A stretch of DNA of 64,000 bases from Flagellimonas_A sp039592695 (GTDB taxonomy: Bacteria; Bacteroidota; Bacteroidia; Flavobacteriales; Flavobacteriaceae): assembly GCF_039592695.1 (NCBI RefSeq), contig NZ_JBBUTK010000002.1, positions 558,001 through 622,000 of the forward strand. The letters are read 5' to 3'. The notes beneath the pieces were generated by a model. It was not told the DNA's origin and did not search any database. It was given only the letters and a program-made list of their open reading frames with translations. This document shows, in pieces, positions 16,701-24,358 of this stretch. Within the stretch, counting starts at the first letter, position 1. Each line of letters starts with the position of its first letter. A program made the translations under genes and the position numbers.

Positions 16701-18056
16701 ACCGAAAAAGGCTGCGTTCATCATTTTTTTGGAAGCCTTGGCTGCGATTTCATCTCGTTTTTCCGAACTGACCGCCTTCTTTTTGACCACGTAGGAATAC
16801 ATTAGGAACACCGTGGCTTCCACAATGATTACCGCGCCGTCCACAATGATACCGAAATCGATGGCCCCCAAACTCATCAGGTTGGCCCAAACGTCAAAGA
16901 CGTTCATCAGGATAAAGGCAAACAACAGCGATAGGGGAATGGTCGAAGCCACAATCAGCCCACCACGCCAGTTCCCTAAAAGTAGTACCAGTACGAAGAT
17001 GACAATAAGGCCGCCTTCCAAAAGGTTTGTGGTCACCGTTCCCGTGGTTTCGGCAATCAGTTCGCTACGGTCAAGAAACGGTTTGATGACCACGCCTTTA
17101 GGCAAGGATTGCTGAATCTGTTCCATTCGCTGGGTCACGTTTTCGATGACCTCGTTGGAATTCGCCCCTTTCAGCATCAGTATCATCCCACCAACGGCCT
17201 CGCCCTTACCATCTTTGGTCAATGCACCGTAGCGCACCGCACTTCCGATGCGAACGTTACCCACATCCTTGATTTTAATGGGAATACCCTCAACGGTCTT
17301 GACGACCATATTTTCGATGTCCGAAACATTTCTGGCAAGACCTTCGCCACGAATGAAATTGGCCTGATGGTTACGTTCAATATAGGCACCACCCGTATTC
17401 TGGTTGTTGCTTTCAAGGGTCTGGAAGACTTCCGAAATCGTGACGCCTATTGCTCGCAGCTCGTCAGTGTCAACGGACACTTCATATTGTTTTTTGTTCC
17501 CACCAAAGGCGTTTACTTCCACAACACCGGGAACCATTGCCATCTGTCTGCGTACAATCCAATCCTGAATCGTTCGCAGTTCGGTTGCCGAGTAGTCGTC
17601 TTGATATCCTTTTTCAACTTCAAGCGTGTACTGATAGATTTCGCCCAACCCCGTTGAGATTGGCCCGATAGACGGTTGGCCAAAACCTTCGGGAATCTGT
17701 TCGCGTACTTCGGTCAGTTTTTCGGAAACGAGCTGTCGGGGCAAATAGGTTCCCATATCATCATCGAAAACCACGGTTACCACAGAGAGTCCGAAACGAG
17801 ATACCGAGCGGATTTCCTTAACGTCCGGTAAGTTGCTCATCGCCACTTCCACGGGATAGGTCACGAACTGCTCTATATCCTCTGTACCCAAATTGGGCGA
17901 TTGCGTGATGACCTGCACCTGATTATTCGTAATATCCGGCACAGCATCAATGGGAACCTGGGTCATACTGTAGATACCGGCACCGATAAGTGCCAATGTG
18001 AGCAGACCGATAATAAATTTGTTATTGATTGAAAAATCAATGATTCTGTTAATCAT
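13713..18056 (-). CDS. czcA: CzcA-type heavy-metal RND pump fused to a CzcC/TolC-type outer-membrane channel
   Basis: A 1447-residue fusion. Residues 1 to about 1035 are a complete CzcA/CusA RND transporter (MINRIIDFSINNKFIIGLL, IPDITNNQVQV, DFGIIVDGAVIIVEA, GGEFIPQLDEGDIAF) driving proton-coupled export of divalent metals. Residues 1065-1447 are a TolC-like outer-membrane factor with two coiled-coil repeats. Between them, residues 1045-1064 (M1045, hydrophobic VVVCFFFAFA, then EVEA before Gln1064) look exactly like a signal peptide, so the channel part could be released by signal peptidase or started internally. First gene of the zinc-type operon. Similar fusions exist in other Bacteroidetes. 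Confidence 0.93.
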   Translation of the reverse strand: MINRIIDFSINNKFIIGLLTLALIGAGIYSMTQVPIDAVPDITNNQVQVITQSPNLGTEDIEQFVTYPVEVAMSNLPDVKEIRSVSRFGLSVVTVVFDDDMGTYLPRQLVSEKLTEVREQIPEGFGQPSIGPISTGLGEIYQYTLEVEKGYQDDYSATELRTIQDWIVRRQMAMVPGVVEVNAFGGNKKQYEVSVDTDELRAIGVTISEVFQTLESNNQNTGGAYIERNHQANFIRGEGLARNVSDIENMVVKTVEGIPIKIKDVGNVRIGSAVRYGALTKDGKGEAVGGMILMLKGANSNEVIENVTQRMEQIQQSLPKGVVIKPFLDRSELIAETTGTVTTNLLEGGLIVIFVLVLLLGNWRGGLIVASTIPLSLLFAFILMNVFDVWANLMSLGAIDFGIIVDGAVIIVEATVFLMYSYVVKKKAVSSEKRDEIAAKASKKMMNAAFFGQLIILIVFLPILALEGVEGKMFQPMALTFIFAMIGAMLLCLTYVPMVSALFLRPPKTEKKSYGDRFVHWIERKYEPLLTKALSKGKIVVGIALALFAVTIFVFTRMGGEFIPQLDEGDIAFHAILKPGSSLSETIETTTKIERIVKAEFPEVETVLSRIGVADVPTDPMPMDIADVFVILKPTDEWVSAESKDELVEKMKDAISIVPGVNFEFTQPIEMRFNELLTGVREDVAIKLFGEDLDVLASKAEEMGKIIATVPGVADMKVEATDGLPQITIDYNRNKVAQYGLEIDQLNNVVQAAFAGGKAGVIFEGEKRFDLVVRLQKENRQDIEDVQNLFINLPNGSQIPLREIAEVSYEPGPMQISRDNTNRRTYVGINIRDRDVKSVVEDIQARLDAQFELPAGYYIRYGGAFENLERASDRLQTVVPIALLLIFILIYFALKSFPQTLMIYLAIPMATIGGVFALWLRDMPFSISAGVGFIVLFGVAVLNGLVMISGLNELKEEGVTDLKERIIEGTKRRVRPIMLTAFTDILGFLPMAISASAGAEVQRPLATVVIGGLITSTLLTLFILPIFYQWVEKRSERKVKVNPKMVTASVVVCFFFAFAEVEAQQVRLNDTLPVVSLEQAVEISKENYPLLKTKQLEIQKQYALKGTAYDLGNTQVFTGGEEVSDGQGIYTIVGVGQQNINLFGIGAKKRLQKQRIALAESALNLSVLQVEQEVKKAWSEAYQQRQKFELYRELDSIYSQFEKAIELNYEVEAISRLEYSSATNQALQITNKLQQAESDYAIALQKLNLWLVSDTFYTVPDTLDENEVAVLGIPSTIESHPELELSRKQIEEAQASYQAERSDLLPNLNLQGGLQQVNGSSGFYTYQAGISLPLFSGTERSQAKAAKIQSEIAETNAAFVKRQLQSEYQQALQAYLKWEASWQFYKDKALPLAEEQRQGALLAYKEGAVDYSAFTQIIRDAIQTEMDALDALDNYLKSVFELQYFKQ

Positions 18057-18109
18057 AAAAGAATGGTATTAATTCAGTTTAAATATTGAGGTGCGTTCGC
18101 AAGCAAGCG

Positions 18110-18117
18110 CAAACATA
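18110..18117 (-). promoter_or_regulatory. -7 box (TATGTTTG) of the czcA operon
   Basis: Exact match to the Bacteroidetes TAnnTTTG consensus, read on the minus strand, about 53 bases before the czcA start codon. The dyad at 18118-18149 lies directly upstream and would cover the -33 region. Confidence 0.55.
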
Positions 18118-18149
18118 CCTTTGAAGTTTTCAAAGGTTGATAACTTCAA
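18118..18149. promoter_or_regulatory. Nested dyads upstream of czcA: candidate operator
   Basis: CCTTTGA-N5-TCAAAGG (18118-18136) overlaps a second inverted repeat TTGAAGTT (18121-18128) / AACTTCAA (18142-18149). A third dyad, GGATA-TAGT-TATCC, follows at 18154-18167. All abut the -7 box of czcA. The Fur-family protein of the same operon is the obvious candidate to bind, but no known Fur or Zur box is matched exactly. Confidence 0.4.
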
Positions 18150-18179
18150 AACCGGATATAGTTATCCTGTAAAGCTGAA

Positions 18180-18488
18180 TTAAACCTGCGGGGGCTGAAA
18201 GAGAGAGAAAGTAATATCCTTGCCTATACTGTCGAAGTGGGCAAAATTATCCTGAGGAATGGTCGCTTGAAGAAGCTGGAATTTTGCAATGCCAAAGTGT
18301 ATCGTGTGAACGTGACAGCAGTGGCATTGGCAAAACGGCGAGCAAAGTTCACAATCGTCACCGTGGTCGCCATCAAAATCGACTACCGAAACAGTTTGAA
18401 CATCATCGGAAACATTTCCCGTATCGCTACAAGGCACTATATTGAGTGCCAAGAAGTAAATCGATAATATGATTGCCAAAACTTTCAC
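18180..18488 (-). CDS. Small exported Cys/His-rich protein (DUF6660-like)
   Basis: A 102-residue protein with a signal peptide (MKVLAIILSIYFLALNIVPCSD), an acidic stretch (DFDGDHGDDCELC) and a cluster CSPFCQCHCCHVH near the middle: seven Cys and several His in about 25 residues, a likely soft-metal site. It resembles the small DUF6660 proteins next to metal efflux genes in Bacteroidetes. The start codon is GTG; no in-frame ATG was seen just upstream. It is 124 bases upstream of czcA on the same strand, with its own promoter. It may be a periplasmic metal-binding or sensing protein. Confidence 0.65.
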   Translation of the reverse strand: MKVLAIILSIYFLALNIVPCSDTGNVSDDVQTVSVVDFDGDHGDDCELCSPFCQCHCCHVHTIHFGIAKFQLLQATIPQDNFAHFDSIGKDITFSLFQPPQV

Positions 18489-18492
18489 GATG

Positions 18493-18500
18493 CAAAGATA
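18493..18500 (-). promoter_or_regulatory. -7 box (TATCTTTG) of the DUF6660-like gene
   Basis: Exact TAnnTTTG match on the minus strand, with only four bases between it and the GTG start codon, so the transcript would be leaderless or nearly so. A 15-base dyad lies 12 bases upstream of it (18513-18527). Confidence 0.6.
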
Positions 18501-18512
18501 ACAGAATTTGTG

Positions 18513-18527
18513 TGCAACTGGGTTGCA
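18513..18527. promoter_or_regulatory. TGCAAC-TGG-GTTGCA dyad: candidate operator
   Basis: A perfect 6-bp inverted repeat with a 3-base centre. It would lie in the -20 to -35 zone of the promoter of the DUF6660-like gene and near the stop of the CusB-like gene, suggesting a repressor or activator site. It does not share arms with the czcA dyads, so a different regulator may act here. Confidence 0.4.
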
Positions 18528-18532
18528 AAGTC

Positions 18533-20242
18533 CTATTTCAACGAATCAATAACACTTCCACACGTTAACATCGCATCACCGTAATAAGGATTACGGATTT
18601 CTTCTTCGGTGCTTAACCAAACCGCCCCTTTATTGTCATTTGCCATTGGGCACTTTTGAACGTATAGAGTATCATCGACATCTTCAAGGTTCATTGCAAT
18701 GGCAACCAGATTTTCATTGAGAATAATGAAATGGCTGCGTTGGTTTTCCAAATCGGAATTGCTTGCTATGGCATCCAGCATTTCTATACTTTTGGATAGA
18801 TGGGATTTAAGCATCTTGTCCAAGTCCGTTTGAGTTATTGCCTTCATTTCTTCAGAGGTTGCTTTCGCGAAAGCGGAAACTTTTTCAGCATCACTGGCCA
18901 CCAAAGCATCTTTGAGTTTAAGGTATGACGGCAAAGCCTTCATAAACTGTTCTTGAAAAGAAGTTGAAAGTGACATTTCCATCGCCATCATTTCTTTCTC
19001 TTCTTCAGTACTTTGATTCATCATCGATTTCTTGCCCTGTAATTGGGCAGCGGCATCCACGGTAAAGGTGCCATTGGTCACAATCTCATCACCATTTTCT
19101 AAACCGGATGTAACCAAAAACATATCGCCATTGCGATTGCCGAGGGTTACTTCCCGCATTTCAAAAACAGGCTCGTTGGGATTGGTCTTAATGTACACCA
19201 AAGACCGTTGACCCGTCCACATCACAGCACTTGCGGGTATGGTCAGGTTTGATTCCGTATTTGCCGTTGTTCCTTCTACTTTACCCGTAACGAACATTCC
19301 CGGCTTTAGCAATCCATCGCTGTTTTTGAGATTGGCCCTCACCGTTACGGTTCGCGTTTGGGTATTGAGTATAGGGTCTATGAATGAAATTGTTGCATCA
19401 AATTCCTTATTCGGATAGGCATTGGTCGTTACCTTTATTTTTTGTCCTTTTTTAAAATCTGAAATCTGGTTTTCATAGGCATCAAATTCTGCCCATACGC
19501 TGTTCAGGTTACTGACTTTTACAATAGGCTGCCCCTGTTTTACATAGTCGCCTTCGGCAGCCATTTTTTCTGAAACCGTGCCCGATACAGTCGCGTAAAT
19601 CGGGAAGTTTTCTTTGACTTTTCCTGATTCCTCAATACTATTAATTTGGGATTCCGAAAGTTTCCAAAGTTTCAGTTTGTTGCGTACGGCATTGTATAGC
19701 GAGGGTTGCGATTCTTTGAGCGATGCCGCTGTAATCAATTCTTGCTGTGCCGCGATAAGACTGGGCGCATAGATTGTGGCCAACAACTGTCCTTTTTGTA
19801 CTTCCTGACCTTCAAAGTTGATGTTGAGGCGTTCAATCCTACCATCGAAATAACTGGCCTGGACTGCATTTTCTTCTTCGTTCATTTTGATTTTGCCCGA
19901 AAGGGATATCGTATTCTCATCATTTGCAGAAGCATTGCCCACGATGGATGTCTGGATGTCCGCCAATGCCATCGCATTTTTGGTCATCTTTATTTCGCTC
20001 ATTGCCAGTCCATCGGCACCCGATTCCGCAGGAATCAAATCCATTCCGCAAATGGGACAATCACCCGGTTCGGGTTGCATAATCTGGGGGTGCATTGAGC
20101 AGGTCCACATTTGACCTTCCGCTTCTGCGGAATGGTCGTGCTTATCTGTCATAGATTCTTCTGACGAGCCACCGAAAATGAGCCAACCACCAAGCAGTCC
20201 CACAAGGACCGCAATGGCGATGTATATCATATTCTTTTTCAT
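18533..20242 (-). CDS. cusB: CusB-like RND periplasmic adaptor with N-terminal metal-binding domain and C-terminal DUF3347
   Basis: A 569-residue adaptor for the copper pump. Order: membrane anchor (about residues 5-24); a heavy-metal-binding domain (WTCSMHPQ...GDCPICGMDL, 46-69, with C48, H51, C62, C65, M67); barrel-sandwich and hairpin (about 105-260); beta-barrel (to about 400); and a DUF3347 domain ending CPMANDNKGAVWLSTEEEIRNPYYGDAMLTCG. Cys, Met and His residues in the two extra domains would take up Cu(I) in the periplasm. Last gene of the copper block; its RND partner is cusA at the other end. Confidence 0.92.
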   Translation of the reverse strand: MKKNMIYIAIAVLVGLLGGWLIFGGSSEESMTDKHDHSAEAEGQMWTCSMHPQIMQPEPGDCPICGMDLIPAESGADGLAMSEIKMTKNAMALADIQTSIVGNASANDENTISLSGKIKMNEEENAVQASYFDGRIERLNINFEGQEVQKGQLLATIYAPSLIAAQQELITAASLKESQPSLYNAVRNKLKLWKLSESQINSIEESGKVKENFPIYATVSGTVSEKMAAEGDYVKQGQPIVKVSNLNSVWAEFDAYENQISDFKKGQKIKVTTNAYPNKEFDATISFIDPILNTQTRTVTVRANLKNSDGLLKPGMFVTGKVEGTTANTESNLTIPASAVMWTGQRSLVYIKTNPNEPVFEMREVTLGNRNGDMFLVTSGLENGDEIVTNGTFTVDAAAQLQGKKSMMNQSTEEEKEMMAMEMSLSTSFQEQFMKALPSYLKLKDALVASDAEKVSAFAKATSEEMKAITQTDLDKMLKSHLSKSIEMLDAIASNSDLENQRSHFIILNENLVAIAMNLEDVDDTLYVQKCPMANDNKGAVWLSTEEEIRNPYYGDAMLTCGSVIDSLK

Positions 20243-20248
20243 AGGTTA

Positions 20249-20728
20249 TTATTTTTCGTTCTGTAATCGTTCAATCATTTCTTTCATTTCGGCAATTTCC
20301 CTGCGCTGTGCCTTAATGATTTCTTCTGCCAGTTTCTTCACCTCTGGGTCTTTGATGTCCGCACGTTCACTGGTCAAGATGGCAATGGAATGGTGTGGTA
20401 TCATCGCTTTCATCCATAGTACGTCGCCGACGGTGGATTTTTGGTCCCGAACCAAAAACAATGCCCCCAAAAACAAGACCAAACTACCTAACAAGATGGC
20501 TATGTTCTTTTTTTTATCGGTGTACATTTTGCGCATAAAGAACCACATAATGACTGCCATTGCTGCTATGCCCAGACAGACCATATAGAAGCGCGTAAGG
20601 CTGAACCATACGTGGTCCCATTCATAGGTGTTGAGATACATCGTAATGTACATTGCCACGAATGAGCAAGCCAGCATCATAAAAAATGTTCTGTATTTTC
20701 CTTTGTTTGAGTGATTTGAATGTTCCAT
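20249..20728 (-). CDS. Membrane protein with C-terminal DUF305-like domain
   Basis: A 159-residue protein: a His-containing N-terminus (MEHSNHSNKGK), about four membrane helices (residues 13-110), then MIPHHSIAILTSERADIKDPEVKKLAEEIIKAQRREIAEMKEMIERL, the helical DUF305 signature. DUF305 proteins contain His/Met pairs and accompany copper-resistance genes; the MIPHH motif is a plausible metal site at the membrane surface. It starts 19 bases after the PepSY protein stop and leads into cusB, all on one strand. Confidence 0.8.
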   Translation of the reverse strand: MEHSNHSNKGKYRTFFMMLACSFVAMYITMYLNTYEWDHVWFSLTRFYMVCLGIAAMAVIMWFFMRKMYTDKKKNIAILLGSLVLFLGALFLVRDQKSTVGDVLWMKAMIPHHSIAILTSERADIKDPEVKKLAEEIIKAQRREIAEMKEMIERLQNEK

Positions 20729-20747
20729 TGTTTTTGAATTTTTGGTG

Positions 20748-21455
20748 TTATTTGTTTCTCTTTTTTATTTTTCTGATTGTGGGTGAACTGATGTACCATA
20801 ACAAAAACCCGCTCAATACGGTTATCAATCCAAGTAGGGAAAAGGCGCGTAGTACGATTGTGTTAAAATCATCGCGACCTTCATAATCCATCGTATGGGT
20901 CATCCACAGAAAGTCGAACCATCGCCAATCCCGATGACGTAGCGTTTGGAATGCGCCATCTTTTTCTGAAACGTAGGCCTTGATGTTTTCAGAGGTTTCA
21001 TAACTGATGACATAGGCCGGAAGCGGTCTGCCACGATACTCGCTATGGCTGCCCACTTGCTCGATGCGCTCGATTCCTTTTACTTGAAGTTCCGGCAGCA
21101 TATTCCGTTCAGCGATTTTCAGAGCTTCACTTTCTGAGATTACTTTCTTTACTTTGCCTGTCTTGGCATCAAAAAGTTGCTTGTCATTTATCCAGTAATA
21201 GGGATTGCCATCAATTTCCCGAAGTTCTACGGAAACTATCCCTTCTTCAGGATTCACATCGGATGGACTTATCAAATGTGTAAAAGCAGATACCTCGACC
21301 GGGGCTTGCCGAAACTGGTCGCCGTGAATTTCGTCGATGTCCGTCCAACTGAAATACATACCACTTATCGTCCACATCAAGAACTGGATGCCCAAGAAGA
21401 TGCCCAGATAGCGGTGCGCCTTTCTAATTTTTATCGCTGTTTTTCTTTTTACCAT
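20748..21455 (-). CDS. PepSY-associated membrane protein
   Basis: A 235-residue protein with a first membrane segment in RKAHRYLGIFLGIQFLMWTISGMYFSW (about residues 11-37), a periplasmic PepSY-like region (KVISESEALKIAERNMLPELQVKGIERIEQ) and a C-terminal membrane helix (VLRAFSLLGLITVLSGFLLWYIS). This is the half-size PepSY_TM layout; relatives act in metal reduction or transport at the inner membrane. It follows the copper ATPase after five bases. In this context it may help handle copper or iron, but the exact role is not known. Confidence 0.8.
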   Translation of the reverse strand: MVKRKTAIKIRKAHRYLGIFLGIQFLMWTISGMYFSWTDIDEIHGDQFRQAPVEVSAFTHLISPSDVNPEEGIVSVELREIDGNPYYWINDKQLFDAKTGKVKKVISESEALKIAERNMLPELQVKGIERIEQVGSHSEYRGRPLPAYVISYETSENIKAYVSEKDGAFQTLRHRDWRWFDFLWMTHTMDYEGRDDFNTIVLRAFSLLGLITVLSGFLLWYISSPTIRKIKKRNK

Positions 21456-21460
21456 ATCAT

Positions 21461-23977
21461 TTAGTCGATGTTTGAACCTTTGAGCCTTAGCGAATTGGCG
21501 ATTACCGAAACCGAACTGAAGCTCATTGCCAGGGCCGCAATCATTGGGGACAATAAAATCCCGAAAAATGGATACAGCAATCCCGCAGCAATGGGTATTC
21601 CCAAGGTGTTGTAAATCATCGCAAAAAACAGGTTTTGCTTGATGTTTCGCATTACCACATCGCTTAAATTTCTTGCCTTGACAATACCGTGCAGGTCGCC
21701 TTTGACCAAAGTAATGGCAGCACTTTCTATGGCCACATCTGTACCCGTTCCCATTGCGATACCCACATCACTTTTTGCGAGAGCTGGGGCATCATTGATA
21801 CCGTCACCCGCCATTGCAACTACCTTTCCGTTTTCTTGTAGTTTTTCAACTTCCTGCAATTTGTTTTCGGGAAGCATTCCCGCTTTAAAATCTGCAAGAT
21901 TGAGTTCGTTGGCCACTGCCTGAGCTGTATCGTGGTTGTCGCCCGTTAGCATAATCACATCGATTCCTTTGTCCTGTAATTCTTTGATGGCCTTGGCACT
22001 CGTTTCCTTGATTTTATCACCAATTACTACATAACCGACAAGGTTTCCATCAATCGCGAGATAGGAAACGGTTTTGCCCTGCTTTTGGAAGGATTGGGCT
22101 TTTTCTTCCATAGTTTCCAACAACTCGGCATTGGCGTGTTCCATCATCTTGGCATTGCCCAAAGCCACTTTCTTACTATTGACTTCGCCTTCAACACCTT
22201 TTCCGGTAACGGCATTGAATCCATCGGCTTTAAGGAATTCGGTGTTTTGTTCTTTTCCAAATTTCACGGTCGCTTCCGCCAAAGGATGTTCACTTTGGTT
22301 GTTCAGGGAAACGATGTATTGTAATACTTTACTTTCGTTGAAACCGTTATTGAATGAACCTACTTTTTCCACCGTGGGTTTTCCTTCTGTAATCGTTCCC
22401 GTTTTATCCACGATGAGGGTATCGACCTTATCCATCTTTTCGAGGGCTTCAGCATTTTTTATCAGCACACCATTCTGTGCACCCTTACCGACACCGACCA
22501 TCACGGACATTGGCGTTGCCAATCCCAAAGCACAGGGACAGGCAATTATCAACACCGCGATGGCATTGACCAGGGCATACACATAAGCTGGTTCAGGTCC
22601 CCAAATCGCCCAAATCCCAAAAGTGACCACAGCTATGATGACCACAATGGGCACAAAGTAACCTGAAACTGTATCGGCCAATTTTTGGATAGGCGCACGG
22701 CTACGACTGGCATCATTGACCATTTGGATGATTTGTGAAAGCAAAGTGTCGGAACCTACCTTTTCCGCTTTCATAAGGAAAGACTGGTTGCCATTAATCG
22801 TTCCGCTACTGACTTTATCATCGGTGGACTTGTTGACTGGAATGGGTTCGCCCGTTATCATCGATTCATCGATAGAAGTTTCGCCTTCGGTGATAATACC
22901 GTCAACTGGAATTTTATCACCCGGTTTTACCCGAAGGATGTCACCTAACTGAATCTTGTCGATGGCCACTTCCTGTTCCTCACCATCCACGACTTTAAGT
23001 GCCATATTAGGTGCCAGTTTCAAAAGTTCCTTGACTGCGGAATTGGTCTTGCTATGTGCACGAGCTTCCAAGAGTTGGCCAAGTAGAACTAACGTGAGAA
23101 TGACCGTGGCCGCTTCAAAATACACGTGAACGGTTCCCGCTTCGGTCTTGAACTGGTCGGGGAAAAAGTCCGGCACAAGCATCCCGAACACGCTGAACAA
23201 CCAAGCCACACCAGCGCCAATACCAATAAGCGTGAACATATTGAGGTTCCAGGTTGCGATACTGCGGTAGGCACGCTCGAAGAACATCCAAGTGGCGTAG
23301 AAAACCACGGGAATGGAAAGCACGAACTGAATCCAGTTCCAGTATTTCAGTTCCAAAATATCGTATAGCGGATTGTCAGCAATCATTTCCGACATCGCAA
23401 TGATGAAAATCGGCAATGTAAAGGCCGTGGCTACCCAAAACTTTTTGAGCAGTTTTTTATAGGTTTTTTCTTCTGCGGATAGGTCGGGTTCCATTGGTAC
23501 CAAGTCCATTCCGCAAATAGGACAGCTTCCCGGCTCGTCCTTTACGATTTCAGGATGCATTGGGCACGTCCACTGTTCAGTAGTAGTTGTAGTCAACTTT
23601 TGCTCTTCGACCAAATCCATTCCACAGACAGGACAATCGCCCGGTTTGTCATAGGTTTTGTCACCCTCGCAGTGCATTGGGCAGTAGAATGTTCCTGTTC
23701 CTTTGCCTTTAGGTTTTCCTTTTTTCGCTTTCGCGGAAGCGGAATCATCCTTGTGATGATGTTCGCCTGGTTTGTGGATGCTATACGAACCACCATCTTG
23801 CTTTAGTGCTTCCTGAAATGTTTCGATAGGAATATGCGATTCCATTTCAATGACCGCTTCAGATTTTTCCAAATTGACCGATGCTTCAATTACACCATCT
23901 ACTTTAGAAAGAGTTTTCTCAACGTGGGTTCTACAGCCGTTGCAGGTCATTCCGTGTATGTGGTACGTATGTTTCAT
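21461..23977 (-). CDS. copA: Copper-translocating P1B-type ATPase (CopA-like) with one HMA and two Cys-rich metal-binding domains
   Basis: An 838-residue inner-membrane pump exporting Cu(I). Order: HMA domain (GMTCNGC, C12 and C15), a Lys-rich linker, two heavy-metal-binding domains (FYCPMHCEG...CPVCGMDL and WTCPMHPE...CPICGMDL, about 96-165), membrane domain, CPC (IIACPCALGLATP, near 480), DKTGT (near 523), GDGINDAP (near 724). The frame is open to 24031, but ATG 23977 overlaps the previous stop as ATGA and gives the standard HMA start. One of the cargo palindromes lies in the linker (23727-23740). Confidence 0.95.
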   Translation of the reverse strand: MKHTYHIHGMTCNGCRTHVEKTLSKVDGVIEASVNLEKSEAVIEMESHIPIETFQEALKQDGGSYSIHKPGEHHHKDDSASAKAKKGKPKGKGTGTFYCPMHCEGDKTYDKPGDCPVCGMDLVEEQKLTTTTTEQWTCPMHPEIVKDEPGSCPICGMDLVPMEPDLSAEEKTYKKLLKKFWVATAFTLPIFIIAMSEMIADNPLYDILELKYWNWIQFVLSIPVVFYATWMFFERAYRSIATWNLNMFTLIGIGAGVAWLFSVFGMLVPDFFPDQFKTEAGTVHVYFEAATVILTLVLLGQLLEARAHSKTNSAVKELLKLAPNMALKVVDGEEQEVAIDKIQLGDILRVKPGDKIPVDGIITEGETSIDESMITGEPIPVNKSTDDKVSSGTINGNQSFLMKAEKVGSDTLLSQIIQMVNDASRSRAPIQKLADTVSGYFVPIVVIIAVVTFGIWAIWGPEPAYVYALVNAIAVLIIACPCALGLATPMSVMVGVGKGAQNGVLIKNAEALEKMDKVDTLIVDKTGTITEGKPTVEKVGSFNNGFNESKVLQYIVSLNNQSEHPLAEATVKFGKEQNTEFLKADGFNAVTGKGVEGEVNSKKVALGNAKMMEHANAELLETMEEKAQSFQKQGKTVSYLAIDGNLVGYVVIGDKIKETSAKAIKELQDKGIDVIMLTGDNHDTAQAVANELNLADFKAGMLPENKLQEVEKLQENGKVVAMAGDGINDAPALAKSDVGIAMGTGTDVAIESAAITLVKGDLHGIVKARNLSDVVMRNIKQNLFFAMIYNTLGIPIAAGLLYPFFGILLSPMIAALAMSFSSVSVIANSLRLKGSNID

Positions 23978-24348
23978 TTTCTTAGTTTGATATAGAAGTA
24001 AATAGCGATAAGGGTATCTGCTGCGATGCACAGTATTTCATAACCTTCGGGAAGGAAACTCGCATTTTCCCAAAGCAGATGCCCTACATCCCAAAGCCCG
24101 TGCAGGAACAATCCCAAGGGAATCAACATCGGCTTTTTTGTAAGGCCGAAATACGCCAGCATAAAAAACACCAAAGCACCAAGAGCTTCGATATAGAGTT
24201 CTGGGAAATCGGTGGTCACAAAACCGATGTAGATAAAGGCAATGGCGGTAAGGGTCAACGCCCCGATGGTTCTCTTATCAAAACGTAATAGTTCCGTCAA
24301 GAGCGGGATACCGATACCGAATGCTATGCCTATGAGTGCTGCCGTCAT
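23974..24348 (-). CDS. Small membrane protein (DUF6010-like)
   Basis: A 124-residue, four-helix membrane protein. The third hydrophobic stretch is followed by LFLHGLWDVGHLLWENASFLPEGYEILCIAADTLIAIYF, whose HGxWDxxH pattern recalls DUF6010 proteins. It overlaps copA by four bases and follows the permease by ten, so it belongs to the copper transcript. The conserved His/Asp residues facing one side could handle a metal or proton. No function is established that I know of. Confidence 0.6.
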   Translation of the reverse strand: MTAALIGIAFGIGIPLLTELLRFDKRTIGALTLTAIAFIYIGFVTTDFPELYIEALGALVFFMLAYFGLTKKPMLIPLGLFLHGLWDVGHLLWENASFLPEGYEILCIAADTLIAIYFYIKLRK

Positions 24349-24358
24349 CTCGTTTTAC

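Noticed and set aside
13856..17671. Several long open frames antisense to the czcA-czcC fusion
   Set aside because: They mirror the codon pattern of the real gene, lack family signatures and start sites, and overlap a complete conserved protein on the other strand.
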